From assembly GCA_031553395.1 (NCBI GenBank), contig JAVBLR010000006.1, forward strand, positions 62,001-126,000: a stretch of 64,000 nt of DNA, given 5' to 3'. The position numbers were made by a program, and so were the translations under genes. The notes under the pieces were generated by a model. The model had not been told where the DNA came from. It was given only the letters and a program-made list of their open reading frames with translations, and ran no database searches. This stretch comes from WRGA01 sp031553395. Lineage in GTDB: Bacteria > Bacteroidota > Bacteroidia > Bacteroidales > WRGA01. Positions 24,438 through 34,702 of this stretch are shown piece after piece (within the stretch, counting starts at the first letter, position 1; every line of letters starts with the position of its first letter).

Positions 24438-26801
24438 TTAAAGCAACTCTGTAATATCTTTTTTCCGGCTTTCTGGTAAAACTTTCAATAAGGTTATTTC
24501 TCCGTTTTCAAATTTACATTCTACCATTGTATTGTAAGGTGCGTGTAACTTAAAATGGACATTCCAGTCTTTTTGCCAACAAGGAAGTAAGAGAATTTTC
24601 TTTCCATCCGTTTGCATTAACATTTCCTGTAAGGCAATCGCTCCACTTCCTCCCCAATTATGGTCGGGAGTCCAGTCGAAGCCCGGCCCCCAAAATGTTG
24701 GAAAACGATGTCCGGAACTTTCCATTTTTTTGACAATTAATTCTTTGGCTTCATCCACTAATCCTAAACGGGCAGCCCAAATAGCATCTTGTTTCCAACC
24801 TATATGACTTCTGAATTTATTGACATCCGGATCATATTTCCACGTGTTGACAGCAATATCCAAATCCGGCTTACCGATTCCATAAATTCCCCAAGGAAAA
24901 ATAGGATATAATTGCGGACTTTCCGTATTATTTACCCGCTCCCAAAGCCAGGCCGGCGCAATGGTTTTATGTCCGTCGATTTCTCTTGTTCTGATTTCAG
25001 GAATTTTATTTAAGAACTGAGAGAAATAAGCATATTTTGCAGTATCCAACTGCATTTCAGACATTTCAAGCAACCGGGAAGTAACTGTTTTAAGCGCAGC
25101 AATGGTAGAAGTCGCATTATAGGCCATTTTATAAGTTTCGCAAGCCGAACCGGGATAAAGTACTAATTTGTTGTTCTCATCCAAGGCTTTTCGTCCCCGT
25201 TGTTTTGCCAAATATTGATAATGCTCGTCAAAAAATTTCAGACAACTTTCGATTAAAGGCAAATAAACAGTAATATCTTTTCCCGTATAACGTTCTTCTT
25301 CCAATATCATAAAGCAAAATTCCAATGCTGTGTCCCATTGATATTCCAACCAGGCATTGTATTCCATTCCTTTGTCAAAAGATTCGGGACGTTTCCATCC
25401 ATATTCACTTGGATTTGGCAATCCGAAATTTTCCAATTGTTCGGTAAAACAAGCGCCTCCGTGATTCCAATAAATTTGGCTTCGTAATTCAGCATTAGGT
25501 AAGGCTTGCAAATAATAATCGAATTGAGGCTTCATCAAGTCAAAATCGCCGCTTTTCAACATTGGAAAATAAACCAAGCGTTGATTTTGCGCAGTATGTG
25601 TACCACCACCCCATTTTCGGAAATCAGGCGTAAAACGTAAGGTTGTATCTACATAACAAGGATCGAAAGTGAATAATCCTCCATTGAATTTGGTTGGATA
25701 TTTTCCAAAAGCATTGCAGGCAAGCATGTAACGGAACAACTGATAATTTTGTCCGATTTCGTAGCTTTTAGCGGTTTTATTTTCCGGAGAAATATAAATA
25801 AAACTCCGATTCCAAAACGATTTCCACCAGGCGATATTTTCCTTTTCCGTTTGTTTATGCTGTGTTTTAGAAACAAAATCCTGTAGCTCTTTTTTCCAAG
25901 ATTCGGAATTTATTTGATTGGTATGTAAGTAAATATCTATTTTAGCAGAAGTAGCAGGTTCTTTACTTTCGAGTTTCCAAGCTTGATAATCTGTATCGGC
26001 ATACATTCCAGTAGAATTTCCTGCATTTACAAAGCCTTTAGCAATTATTTTTCCTCCAAAAACTAAATCTTTCAAAGGATTAAATAGTTGGTTCTTTACA
26101 GATTCCATTCCTTGCTGACGCACGGTTACATCAAAAATATTTTCTCCTTCATTTTGATGATAAAAAAGAATCTCATTTGTCTGAAAATCAATAATATCTT
26201 TTTTTGTTTTTAACCCTGAAGGTATAGCCCATTTGTACGAATTTTGATTGCCTTCGGCTTTACGAATTTCCCTGTCCTGATAACGCCAATTTTCGTAAAA
26301 AATTTCAGTTTTCAGCTTTTGATTATTCTTTACATCAACATGAATAATCGGATTAAAAACATCTGCCCACAACTTAATTTGAGTAGAAATTTGCTTATTT
26401 TTTCCTTCAACAATTACATAACCTTCTTCCAATTTGAGTTCTTGTTTAAAATAATCTCCTTCAAAAGGATTAGGCGTTAGGCGAACCCTGATTCTTCCTT
26501 GTTTTAACAAAGTATTATTTTCATCAAAAGTTCCACTTCGAGAAAAATAAAACAGTAAATCCCCATTTTCAACCCAAACATTCATACCAATATCGCCACC
26601 GCCGCAAGGCATACTTTCGGAAGAGTTTTTGCTTTGCGAAGTCCAAACGACGTTGTAGTCACTAATGTTTTGGGCTGACAAGCCAAAAAAAAGGCAAAAT
26701 GTAAAAGAAAGTAAAAGGGCGAAGGGCGAAGGGCGAAAGGCAAATGAAAATATTCCCTTTTGCCTTTCTCCTTTTGCCTTTTGCCAGTTATTATTATTCA
26801 T
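24438..26801 (-). CDS. DUF5703 domain glycosidase-like protein
   Basis: About 787 residues from ATG 26801, which overlaps the stop of the esterase gene; a longer version from 26861 adds 20 residues and lies deeper in that gene. The mature protein starts NISDYNVVWTSQSKNSSESMP, followed by CGGGDIGMNVWVENGDLLFYF, the DUF5703 domain (about 45-330), and an (alpha/alpha)6-barrel-like part resembling GH95-type enzymes (WNHGGACFTEQLENFGLPNP, GFDWTPDHNWGGSGAIALQE). The N-terminal signal region is encoded by a purine-rich palindrome, so the signal peptide appears to be repeat-derived. The likely role is hydrolysis of a plant glycan, substrate unknown. First in gene order after the acetylesterase. Confidence 0.8.
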   Translation of the reverse strand: MNNNNWQKAKGERQKGIFSFAFRPSPFALLLSFTFCLFFGLSAQNISDYNVVWTSQSKNSSESMPCGGGDIGMNVWVENGDLLFYFSRSGTFDENNTLLKQGRIRVRLTPNPFEGDYFKQELKLEEGYVIVEGKNKQISTQIKLWADVFNPIIHVDVKNNQKLKTEIFYENWRYQDREIRKAEGNQNSYKWAIPSGLKTKKDIIDFQTNEILFYHQNEGENIFDVTVRQQGMESVKNQLFNPLKDLVFGGKIIAKGFVNAGNSTGMYADTDYQAWKLESKEPATSAKIDIYLHTNQINSESWKKELQDFVSKTQHKQTEKENIAWWKSFWNRSFIYISPENKTAKSYEIGQNYQLFRYMLACNAFGKYPTKFNGGLFTFDPCYVDTTLRFTPDFRKWGGGTHTAQNQRLVYFPMLKSGDFDLMKPQFDYYLQALPNAELRSQIYWNHGGACFTEQLENFGLPNPSEYGWKRPESFDKGMEYNAWLEYQWDTALEFCFMILEEERYTGKDITVYLPLIESCLKFFDEHYQYLAKQRGRKALDENNKLVLYPGSACETYKMAYNATSTIAALKTVTSRLLEMSEMQLDTAKYAYFSQFLNKIPEIRTREIDGHKTIAPAWLWERVNNTESPQLYPIFPWGIYGIGKPDLDIAVNTWKYDPDVNKFRSHIGWKQDAIWAARLGLVDEAKELIVKKMESSGHRFPTFWGPGFDWTPDHNWGGSGAIALQEMLMQTDGKKILLLPCWQKDWNVHFKLHAPYNTMVECKFENGEITLLKVLPESRKKDITELL
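26691..26785. repeat. GCAAAAG/GGGCGAA heptamer palindrome inside the 5' coding region
   Basis: One side (26755-26785) reads as CTTTTGC-type units and the other (26692-26745) as GGCAAAA, GTAAAAG and GGGCGAA units. They fold back on each other around an AT-rich centre. On the minus strand the element encodes residues from about WQKAKGERQKG to LLSFTFCLFFG of the DUF5703 protein. Confidence 0.6.
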
Positions 26802-28227
26802 TCCAATCATCGGTTCTGAATGAAGATACGGGTAATCCTTCGGTACTGAATAAATCGCCAACTACAAAATCTTTGAAAGCATATCGAACGGCAACAGGAA
26901 CTGCAACTTCCGAAGAATACACTTCAATTTTGCTTCGTTTGATTTCGGCTTTGGCAGGATAGAATTTTTTGTCAGCCCCAGCAATCTCAAAACAATTCAA
27001 TTCCTTTCCGAAAGATGTCAGCCACATGGGTGCATTGTCAAAAGAAAGAATCGCTTTTCCTTCCATAATTTCCATTTCCTTGAAAACCGGACTTTCGTAT
27101 CCAAATCCTTGCATTCTGTAAGTTTTTCCTAAAGCCAACATAGCAAGCCGTTCGCCGCCTACCTGTTTCTTTTGCGGATGAATACATCTTTCTTCGCCTA
27201 TATCCATCAATACAGCCATTCCTGAATTATTGATTAATTGTAGCGATTTCAATTGTGCTTCCCGTTGAAAAGCCGAATTAAACTTTCCGCCTTGTTTTTC
27301 TTTCGGTGCAATGGATGCATAGTCATAAGGAGCTATTTGGCAATAATAAAACGGAAATTCTCCCTGATTCCAAACTTTTCTCCAAGAATCAACCATAGTT
27401 TTGAACAAAGCAGGATAATGATCCGGATCTTCATAGTTGCTTTCGCCCTGATACCAAATACAACCTTTGATGGTATATCCGGCAACCGGCGCAATCATCC
27501 CATTGTACAGAAGTGTTGATGTACGATTGGGCGCGTTTATTTTATCTCCTTCATTGGCATATTTTACAAAAGGAAAATCTTTCATCATTTCTTTGTTCAT
27601 CCATGCTTCAATACAAGAACCGCCCCAAGAAACAGAAACAAGTCCGACAGGAACATCCAACATTTCATTCATCAATTTACCAAAATAATAAGCTGTAGCG
27701 CTGAATTCTTTTACAGATTCCGGTTCAGCTTCTTTCCATGCTCCTGAAATTGTATCTTGCGGGGCAAATTGAGCATTTCGCTTAACAGTAATTAAGCGTA
27801 GATTTTTATTTTTTGACCTGAGAATATCCATATTGCTACCAACTATCGGCTGATTTTTAAATCCTTTCATCGGCATTTCCATGTTGGATTGACCGGAACA
27901 AAGCCACACTTCTCCAATCAACACATTTTTGAACAAAATGGATGAATTTCCTTCGGAAATGTTGATATTATAAGGCTGATAACTTGCAACCGGAGTAGCT
28001 ATTTTCACAGTCCATTTACCGGATTTATCTACTTTTACCGAATAAACTTTTTTATCCCAAGAAGGAACAATTTTAACCGTTTTCCCTTCTTCAGACCATC
28101 CCCAAATATTAACTTCCGACTGTTGTTGCAACACCATATTATCAGAGAATATGGTCGGAAGCTTGATGCTCGCATTCGCAATGATGCAAACAAATAATGA
28201 TAATATTAGAAAAATTGTTTTTTTCAT
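26794..28227 (-). CDS. sialate O-acetylesterase-type carbohydrate esterase
   Basis: A 477-residue secreted SGNH-like esterase with a signal peptide (ending NASIK). The nucleophile is S114 in LCSGQSNMEMP. The oxyanion or block III region is GCIWYQGESNYEDPDHY, and the C-terminal catalytic His is probably in IGEERCIHPQKK. Such enzymes in polysaccharide loci remove acetyl groups from sugars, mostly pectic or xylan residues, before glycosidases act. It overlaps the DUF5703 gene by 8 bp and follows the GH106 gene by 8 bp, so it is in the same operon. Confidence 0.88.
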   Translation of the reverse strand: MKKTIFLILSLFVCIIANASIKLPTIFSDNMVLQQQSEVNIWGWSEEGKTVKIVPSWDKKVYSVKVDKSGKWTVKIATPVASYQPYNINISEGNSSILFKNVLIGEVWLCSGQSNMEMPMKGFKNQPIVGSNMDILRSKNKNLRLITVKRNAQFAPQDTISGAWKEAEPESVKEFSATAYYFGKLMNEMLDVPVGLVSVSWGGSCIEAWMNKEMMKDFPFVKYANEGDKINAPNRTSTLLYNGMIAPVAGYTIKGCIWYQGESNYEDPDHYPALFKTMVDSWRKVWNQGEFPFYYCQIAPYDYASIAPKEKQGGKFNSAFQREAQLKSLQLINNSGMAVLMDIGEERCIHPQKKQVGGERLAMLALGKTYRMQGFGYESPVFKEMEIMEGKAILSFDNAPMWLTSFGKELNCFEIAGADKKFYPAKAEIKRSKIEVYSSEVAVPVAVRYAFKDFVVGDLFSTEGLPVSSFRTDDWNE

Positions 28228-28235
28228 GAACTCTA

Positions 28236-31200
28236 TTATTTCATTTGTACGATTTCCACTTTGCCCACTAATCCGCTTTTTGTGAGTACTTTATCTTTTA
28301 AGCGATAGCGCGCATTTGTCCAACTATTTTTTCCTTCTTCTCCTTGATTAAAATCTTCATCGCCCATGATGCGATTTGCCCAAGTATTACTCACAGCAAT
28401 TTCGATTGTATTTTTTCCTTTAATCAAAGCATCTGTTATATCAACCTGATAAGGTTTCGTCCAAATGACACCGCATGATTTTCCATTGACTTTTACATCT
28501 GCAATATTATACAATTTATCCAACTGAAGGAAAAAACGTTGATTTTTCGAATCCGAAGGTTTAATTTTCCAATCGAATGTATTGGAATAAACAGCAGTTC
28601 CGGAATAATATTTGATGCGATTATCTTCACTCTTACTCCAATCTGTCAGTTCGTTGAAAATAACTGGTTTTTCAGGACCTCTGAAAGCCGGATCAAATTG
28701 TACCGTCCAAGGAGTTTTAATAGTTGACACAAGTTGTGTGTCAATCCAGTTGCTTCCTTCTTTAACAGTTGGCTTATCTGTTGTTTTTTGGAATACGACA
28801 AAAACAGACTCTGCGGCATCCAACCGAATCGGTAAGATTGTTCGACCGTTCTCTTGTTTCCATTCCTTTCCAACAACAATTTCTCCACTAACCGGGTTCC
28901 AAAGTTCCGGTTCCCGTCCGGAAACTCTCAAAGATACGGTTAATTCACGCGATTTTTCTTGTTGATTGGAAATAAAGTAAATATCTACGTTATCAGCTTC
29001 ATCCCAACGATGAGTGTATCCTATTCCGTCGGCATACTTATCGGAATTTTCCGTTACAATAAAATCTCTCGGGATATTTATTTTATCAAATGTTTCATTT
29101 GTATAAGGAAGAATTCCCAAACGACCCTTGCCAACTGGTATAATTTTTCCTCTTTGATTCTTCAGCAACTCTTCATTATTTGATAGTCCTTGAAATGAAG
29201 ATTCTTCTATTTTGTAATTATTCAAACCTAACGTATGTTCCAGAATTTCACAAACGAAAATAGTAGCGCCATCAGAAAGTAGTTGAGAAAACTTTTGAAA
29301 TACTTTTATAGACATTCTCTCCGGATTGGGTTGCATCGGATGTTTTCCGGGAACAATCAATGCTTCATAAGTCATTCCACTTGGCAGAATGATCTTTCCG
29401 TCTTTAACTTTGGCTGACAGTAATACATCCGGATTAAAACTATCGTACATATAACCGCGCAATGAATTGACCCAATTCTCAGGATAAGCCATATTCGCCG
29501 AATGACTGACCCCAACCGGCATTTCTTTTGTTGGTTCGCCCACATTAGCTAAACGTATCTTTTCTGATTCTACTCTTTCTTCTCCGAATATACCTGGAAA
29601 AAATGGAACTAATCTGTCAGGAAGAATCGCTCTTCGAGGTAATTCTTCTCCTATATAAACAGCCAAATCTATTACAGGTTTTCCAACTTGCAACAAAGCC
29701 TGACAGCGTTGCGCATAATCAACCCAAGCCTTTCCTGGTTTCCACCAGGTTTGGTCACGTTGGAAATACAATCCGATCCCATCTAATGTCATTCCCGGCT
29801 TACGATCAAGCCAGGGGTTTAGTGCATATACGTGATAAACTAAACGATTGAAACCTAATGCGTATTCCCTGTCCTGAAGTGTTTTCAGCATTCCGGGAAA
29901 TTCGTTGAACATACAGCGTAATTGAGTAAATGCTTCAGCCTGAATGATGTTTTTTCCATAAATATGTCCTCCGGAAATTGCATCCAACTGGTCGTTGGGT
30001 TTATCATGTGTAGGACTTTGCAACCAAAATTCACCCATTGGTATATCCACATTTTTATAATGCATCATTCCATCGCTTAACATGGTTGGGGAAACACATT
30101 CAGCACTAAATTGACAACCCTTTTTGTGAGCCTCATCCTGCAAGGTTTTGAAGAAATTATCCACAACCAATTCCGCAATTGTTTGACGAACATCATATAA
30201 AAATCGCTCAGAAATATCGGCGCTTTTTATCGGAATTCCTGCCATTACAGGTAAATAATTGTATAAATCGTAACCTCTTCTTTTTTTAAATTCTTCTCGA
30301 AAAACAGGCGACCAATTTTGGCTTCCACATTCCCAACTATCGACATGGAAAATCTTTAAGACTCGGGATGCAATATCCGGTCCTGCCACTTCATAAGCCT
30401 TTCCGAACCACGAATTGAATTGCAATTTAATGGCTTTAGGGTTGAATTTATCGCATTCCAAACCAGCACCTTTTCCACCTGTAGCATTGGTGTGTCCGGT
30501 AGAAGTATGTCCCATCCGCAGGATTGTCCAATTACCTTTAGGCGCCTTCCAGTTCAATTCTCCGTTAGCATCGACCAAAGAAGTCAAATCGATTATTTGT
30601 GCCGAATCAACACAGAGTTTGTTTGGAATTTGTTGTTCAGTAGTACGCGGACTTACTCTCCATGTTTCGCCGTTTTTTCCTTCAAACTGATGAATACGTG
30701 CTTCAGAAGAAAGATAAATACCTCTGATTTTCAACGATTGTTTCCATTTAGCAGCATCTATATCTTCGGCACCGGGTTCGGTTCCCGATTTATCATACAG
30801 GAAACGGAAATATTTTGCAGTAGTCTCCGGAATAGAATGCGTCATCGGGAAATCTCCTTCCTGCCATCCCTGACGAGGCGGTTCCAATTTGACTATTTTC
30901 CGGAAATGAATACCATCGTCACTTGCTTCAATGGTAAATCGTTGTGCCTGAAAATTCCTCGGGGAAGGTTTGATTTGAATCGTCCTGCATGTAAATGGTT
31001 TATCGAATTCATATTGAATCCAACAGGGAGATTCGCTTTTAAATTCTTCATCGTTATTATAATCCGCTAAAAACTGAGGATTCACTCCTGCAATACTTGA
31101 AGAAACCTTTGGTTTGAGCGTTTTTGTAGAAACTCCTTCTCCATCGGGTGTAGGAAAAGCGAAAACAGCAATATCCTGATAATATCCTTTGTAACTTTCC

Positions 31201-31667
31201 GGCTGAGGTAAAGTCTGTTTGACAACTTTTCCGCCTTGTATATTGATTTCTTCCCAAACTACTTTTTGCATGGAAAGTTCAGGTGTGATCCATGGTCCAC
31301 CTGCCAATGCAAAACCATCACAGATATGGAAAGCAATCTTCACTCCCACTCTGTCTGCTTCTTTGAAGGCGAAATCGACCATTTCCCACCACAGCGGACT
31401 GAGTTGTTCTACAACCGGTTCAAGATATGGTTTTTCAGGAACTCCTCTGATCGGCATCAAATAAGCTCCGGCAATGCTGTTTGCTTTCATTGCTTCCAAA
31501 TCGGCAGTAATTCCTTCTTTAGTTACAGCGGCATTCATCCAGTACCAGTAACACCAGGGACGGGATTCTTCCGGTGGAGATTTCCAAAGATTATTTAAAT
31601 TTTGTGCCTGAAGCAGATTGAATGCCAAGCAAAAAAAAGTAATGCAGATAAAAATCTTATTTTTCAT
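28236..31667 (-). CDS. GH106 family alpha-L-rhamnosidase
   Basis: A large 1143-residue secreted enzyme with a signal peptide ending LLQAQ. It matches GH106: the start NLWKSPPEESRPWCYWYWMN, GAYLMPIRGVPEKPYLEPVV, LKIFHVDSWECGSQNWSPVF, FSAECVSPTMLSDGMMHYKN and AEAFTQLRCMFNEFPGMLK. A beta-sandwich insert near 225-330 and a C-terminal Ig/jelly-roll part (VNGKSCGVIWTKPYQVDITD) are also seen. GH106 enzymes cut alpha-L-rhamnose from rhamnogalacturonans. The gene is clustered with an acetylesterase and a GH2 enzyme, and the organism has a rhamnose mutarotase nearby. Confidence 0.85.
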   Translation of the reverse strand: MKNKIFICITFFCLAFNLLQAQNLNNLWKSPPEESRPWCYWYWMNAAVTKEGITADLEAMKANSIAGAYLMPIRGVPEKPYLEPVVEQLSPLWWEMVDFAFKEADRVGVKIAFHICDGFALAGGPWITPELSMQKVVWEEINIQGGKVVKQTLPQPESYKGYYQDIAVFAFPTPDGEGVSTKTLKPKVSSSIAGVNPQFLADYNNDEEFKSESPCWIQYEFDKPFTCRTIQIKPSPRNFQAQRFTIEASDDGIHFRKIVKLEPPRQGWQEGDFPMTHSIPETTAKYFRFLYDKSGTEPGAEDIDAAKWKQSLKIRGIYLSSEARIHQFEGKNGETWRVSPRTTEQQIPNKLCVDSAQIIDLTSLVDANGELNWKAPKGNWTILRMGHTSTGHTNATGGKGAGLECDKFNPKAIKLQFNSWFGKAYEVAGPDIASRVLKIFHVDSWECGSQNWSPVFREEFKKRRGYDLYNYLPVMAGIPIKSADISERFLYDVRQTIAELVVDNFFKTLQDEAHKKGCQFSAECVSPTMLSDGMMHYKNVDIPMGEFWLQSPTHDKPNDQLDAISGGHIYGKNIIQAEAFTQLRCMFNEFPGMLKTLQDREYALGFNRLVYHVYALNPWLDRKPGMTLDGIGLYFQRDQTWWKPGKAWVDYAQRCQALLQVGKPVIDLAVYIGEELPRRAILPDRLVPFFPGIFGEERVESEKIRLANVGEPTKEMPVGVSHSANMAYPENWVNSLRGYMYDSFNPDVLLSAKVKDGKIILPSGMTYEALIVPGKHPMQPNPERMSIKVFQKFSQLLSDGATIFVCEILEHTLGLNNYKIEESSFQGLSNNEELLKNQRGKIIPVGKGRLGILPYTNETFDKINIPRDFIVTENSDKYADGIGYTHRWDEADNVDIYFISNQQEKSRELTVSLRVSGREPELWNPVSGEIVVGKEWKQENGRTILPIRLDAAESVFVVFQKTTDKPTVKEGSNWIDTQLVSTIKTPWTVQFDPAFRGPEKPVIFNELTDWSKSEDNRIKYYSGTAVYSNTFDWKIKPSDSKNQRFFLQLDKLYNIADVKVNGKSCGVIWTKPYQVDITDALIKGKNTIEIAVSNTWANRIMGDEDFNQGEEGKNSWTNARYRLKDKVLTKSGLVGKVEIVQMK

Positions 31668-31699
31668 GATTGAAAAAATTAATTTGTACTCATCAATGT

Positions 31700-31797
31700 C
31701 CGCCGGTTTTACCGGCGGTTATTCATAGTTGACTCTTTCAGAGTCAATACAAACCACAAAGTGGTTGACTTTGAATAACCCCGAGTGAAACTCGGGG
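31700..31797. repeat. REP-like cluster of short hairpins
   Basis: Four hairpins in 98 bp: CCGCCGGT-TTT-ACCGGCGG, GACTCT-TTC-AGAGTC, ACCAC-AAA-GTGGT and CCCCGAGT-GAA-ACTCGGGG. The outer flanks GGTTATTCATAGTTGAC and GTTGACTTTGAATAACC are inverted to each other. Sequence and order (hairpin, TTATTCATA link) resemble the element at 47918-48119. It ends next to the stop codon of the GH2 gene at 31804. Confidence 0.7.
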
Positions 31798-31803
31798 AAG
31801 GGG

Positions 31804-34674
31804 CTAAAACGAAATATACACACTTCCTTTCTGAAGTCCTGAAACCCATTGTGCTTGCGAAGAAGGTCCAACCAAATCCGTTGAATTTACCTTATTACGA
31901 ACTGCCGGAATCACTTTCAGTATGGCAATCCCGCTTTGCGGCAAGGTATAAAGTTGTGCATCGCGTCCATCACGGGGGGTAAATATTCCCAGATAACTAT
32001 TTTCTGACGCATTACTTAAATTGAAAGTTCCTTCTATGGTATTAACAGAAACCCATTTCCAATCAGCAAAATATCCTTTAAATTCAGGATAAATAAATGA
32101 TTCTCCAGGGATCGGATCATTGTAATCATTTTCCCAAACACCCATTTGTGTGCCGTGAATACGATTTTGCCAAACACGATACGGTCCTCTTCCCAACCAA
32201 CGTTTAGACTTGACTTTTTCTTCAGGATAATCAAATTTGATACCCATCAATTCAACAGTTCCGTCATATTGATATTCATAATCCAAGCGAATATTTCCAT
32301 CGGAAGATATTACCCAACGGGCTTTACGCATATTTCCAAAATAATCGGCTTCCACAACAATACTGTCGTTGTATGATTGAGATTTGAATCCTGTCAGTTT
32401 ATTTTCTCCTGAAATATCTTCATAAATACGTTCTTTGCTACGGGCCTCTTTGTCGTCATGGTTATAATACATATCCATCGAGCGGTCGCCACGAAGAGCC
32501 GCTATAAAACGAGGTCCATTTCCGAAAGAAATCAGTTGATTTCCTTTCATTACTTTTTCCAATTCTCCCGATTTTTTATTGAAAATTAGAGAAGTATTGC
32601 CTGCTGATACAGTTAACTTATCAGCATCTTCTTTGGCTGAAACGGTTGTTTTTGTTTTTGAAAGAGAAAGATATTCCCTGTTTGGTTTCCAAGTCCAATC
32701 CCAAGTCCAAAGTTCTTCTCCTTTCGGATTATAAGCCGTTATATAAAGAACGTCCGCACTTTTCCAATTAGCAGGCAAATTGATTTTCAGGTTTCCGGAA
32801 GTATGCGGAAGTATATTCAAATTTTTGATTTCTCCTGATGTAATAGTTTTTCCTTGTTTTTCAGAAATTTTCGAAAATTCAGCCAACTTCCAAACAAACC
32901 GACAATCTTTCAGGTTAGTGAAATCATATCGATTTTCAACAATAAAGCTTCCATCGAAATTTTCCGGCAATGCAGTATTCATGATTTGTACAGGCGACCA
33001 AACTTGTTTTATTGTGTAGAAGCTTCCTTCTTTTTCATGATGAGGACCAACAATGCCATCAGGCGCATAGCTTCCGGCATTATCGATACGGTTATTTTGA
33101 TCAGTCCTGACAACGCCTTCATCCACTAAAGCCCAGATGAAACCGCCACCGCAATGCGGATGTTTGCGCATTACTTCCCAATAATCCCAGAGTCCGGCTC
33201 CGCCGCCACCATCATACAATCCGTGAAGAAATTCAGTCGGCATCCAGATTTCCGGTTTGCGCATATATTCCTGGCTTTCACCGTAGGAACGATAGTGCAT
33301 CGTTTCAAATCCTCCAAAATTCTTTTGCGGATGCAACACCGGACGTCTCTGCGGATCCAACGGAGCAAATTCTTTATCTAACTCAAGATTATGACCTCCT
33401 TCATTTCCATTCGACCACCAGGTAACGGAAGGATGATTCACGTCTCTTGTCACCATTTCATAAACAAGTTTCTTTCCGACATTGCTGTCATATTGCCCAT
33501 GCCATCCGGCTAATTCGACCATCACATACATACCTAATTCGTCACAGGCATCCAGAAACTCAGGGTCAGAAGGATAATGAGAAAGACGTACCGCATTCAT
33601 GTTCATTTCCTTCATCAGTTTTACATCATCGTAATTGTCTTTTTTGCTGAGCGTCCGTCCGGTTTCCGGTCTGAAACTGTGACGATTCACTCCTTTCGCC
33701 AATACTTTTTGTCCGTTGACATACAAGCCGTCACTTTTACGAACTTCTATCGTCCTGAATCCGAATCTTTCTTTTACCTGATGAACAATATTATTTCCGT
33801 TCATCAAAGAAAAAGTAACATAATACAAATTCGGCGTTTCAGCTGTCCAATTAAGGATATTATCGAATTGAGACTCAACAAGTAATTTATCGCTACCGCC
33901 TCTGACCGGAATTTCAATTGATTTTCCGATATTTTTTTCATTTATATCCGAAACTTGAGCGGTTAATTTATATTGATTATCCAATGCCGAACCCAAGAAA
34001 ATTTCAGCATGAAAATTTCCATTAGCTTTGGCATCGATCGCGGTTCTATCAATATTTTGAGCAGGAAGCGCTTCTACGAAAACAGGACGGATAATTCCTC
34101 CGAAATTCCAATAATCAGCACGACGCTCTGCCAGATTTACGCTCGGATTGGCAGATTCTTTGCTAACCGTTACTTCCAATATATTTTCTTTATTACCAAA
34201 AAATATGCGATCGGAAACATCGCTTTTGAAACGATAAAAACTACCTTGATGCAATTGTCCGCAACGGCGCCCGTTGATCTGCGCTTCACAATCGGTCATT
34301 ACCCCATCAAAAACAATCCGGACTACACGACCTTCCCATTCTTTGGGCAGTTTAAATTTATATTTATACTTTCCTTGTTCTTTAGCAATTCCCGGAGGAT
34401 CGGCTTTCCCATAGAAAGGCATTCCGTACTGATAAGTACCGAAACCTTGTAATTCCCAGCAGGAAGGTACTTTGATCGTTGTCCATTTTCCGCTATTTCG
34501 TCCATCTGTACAGAAAAACTCCCAATCCACCGCATCATCAGCCCCTCTTCCGGAAAGATATTGTATTCCGGTTTCATAACTTTTGAACGATTGATTATTC
34601 TTCTGTGCACTCATTGTTTGAGAAATAACCAATATGTAAATGATAAAAAAGTAAAACAATAATATATTTTTCAT
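31804..34674 (-). CDS. GH2 family beta-galactosidase-like enzyme
   Basis: The 956 residues begin with a signal peptide (ending TMSAQ). The GH2 sugar-binding domain has PSCWELQGFGTYQYGMPFY near residue 75, the Ig-like domain spans about 210-320, and the TIM barrel is about 325-590. The acid/base Glu is in TWWSNGNEGGHN; the nucleophile is probably in WMPTEFLHGLYDGGGGAGLW. A C-terminal beta-sandwich with WLGRGPYRVWQNRIHGTQMG corresponds to the Bgal_small_N domain. The substrate could be beta-galactoside or another beta-linked sugar of a plant glycan. It follows the GH127 gene by 28 bp. Confidence 0.85.
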   Translation of the reverse strand: MKNILLFYFFIIYILVISQTMSAQKNNQSFKSYETGIQYLSGRGADDAVDWEFFCTDGRNSGKWTTIKVPSCWELQGFGTYQYGMPFYGKADPPGIAKEQGKYKYKFKLPKEWEGRVVRIVFDGVMTDCEAQINGRRCGQLHQGSFYRFKSDVSDRIFFGNKENILEVTVSKESANPSVNLAERRADYWNFGGIIRPVFVEALPAQNIDRTAIDAKANGNFHAEIFLGSALDNQYKLTAQVSDINEKNIGKSIEIPVRGGSDKLLVESQFDNILNWTAETPNLYYVTFSLMNGNNIVHQVKERFGFRTIEVRKSDGLYVNGQKVLAKGVNRHSFRPETGRTLSKKDNYDDVKLMKEMNMNAVRLSHYPSDPEFLDACDELGMYVMVELAGWHGQYDSNVGKKLVYEMVTRDVNHPSVTWWSNGNEGGHNLELDKEFAPLDPQRRPVLHPQKNFGGFETMHYRSYGESQEYMRKPEIWMPTEFLHGLYDGGGGAGLWDYWEVMRKHPHCGGGFIWALVDEGVVRTDQNNRIDNAGSYAPDGIVGPHHEKEGSFYTIKQVWSPVQIMNTALPENFDGSFIVENRYDFTNLKDCRFVWKLAEFSKISEKQGKTITSGEIKNLNILPHTSGNLKINLPANWKSADVLYITAYNPKGEELWTWDWTWKPNREYLSLSKTKTTVSAKEDADKLTVSAGNTSLIFNKKSGELEKVMKGNQLISFGNGPRFIAALRGDRSMDMYYNHDDKEARSKERIYEDISGENKLTGFKSQSYNDSIVVEADYFGNMRKARWVISSDGNIRLDYEYQYDGTVELMGIKFDYPEEKVKSKRWLGRGPYRVWQNRIHGTQMGVWENDYNDPIPGESFIYPEFKGYFADWKWVSVNTIEGTFNLSNASENSYLGIFTPRDGRDAQLYTLPQSGIAILKVIPAVRNKVNSTDLVGPSSQAQWVSGLQKGSVYISF

Positions 34675-34702
34675 TTTTAATTCTTCATTTTTAATTTTTA
34701 AT
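34668..34702. repeat. AATTTTTAATT heptamer-like repeat
   Basis: A run of TTTTTAATT/TTCATTTTTAATT units fills the GH127-GH2 junction and the first codons of the GH2 gene. It resembles a single arm of the AGTTAAG-type repeats. Low complexity, so weak evidence. Confidence 0.35.

Noticed and set aside
30420..31070. Long open frame of about 216 codons opposite the GH106 gene
   Set aside because: It is antisense to a well-supported enzyme, has biased composition (F, R, S rich), and shows no family motif or promoter.
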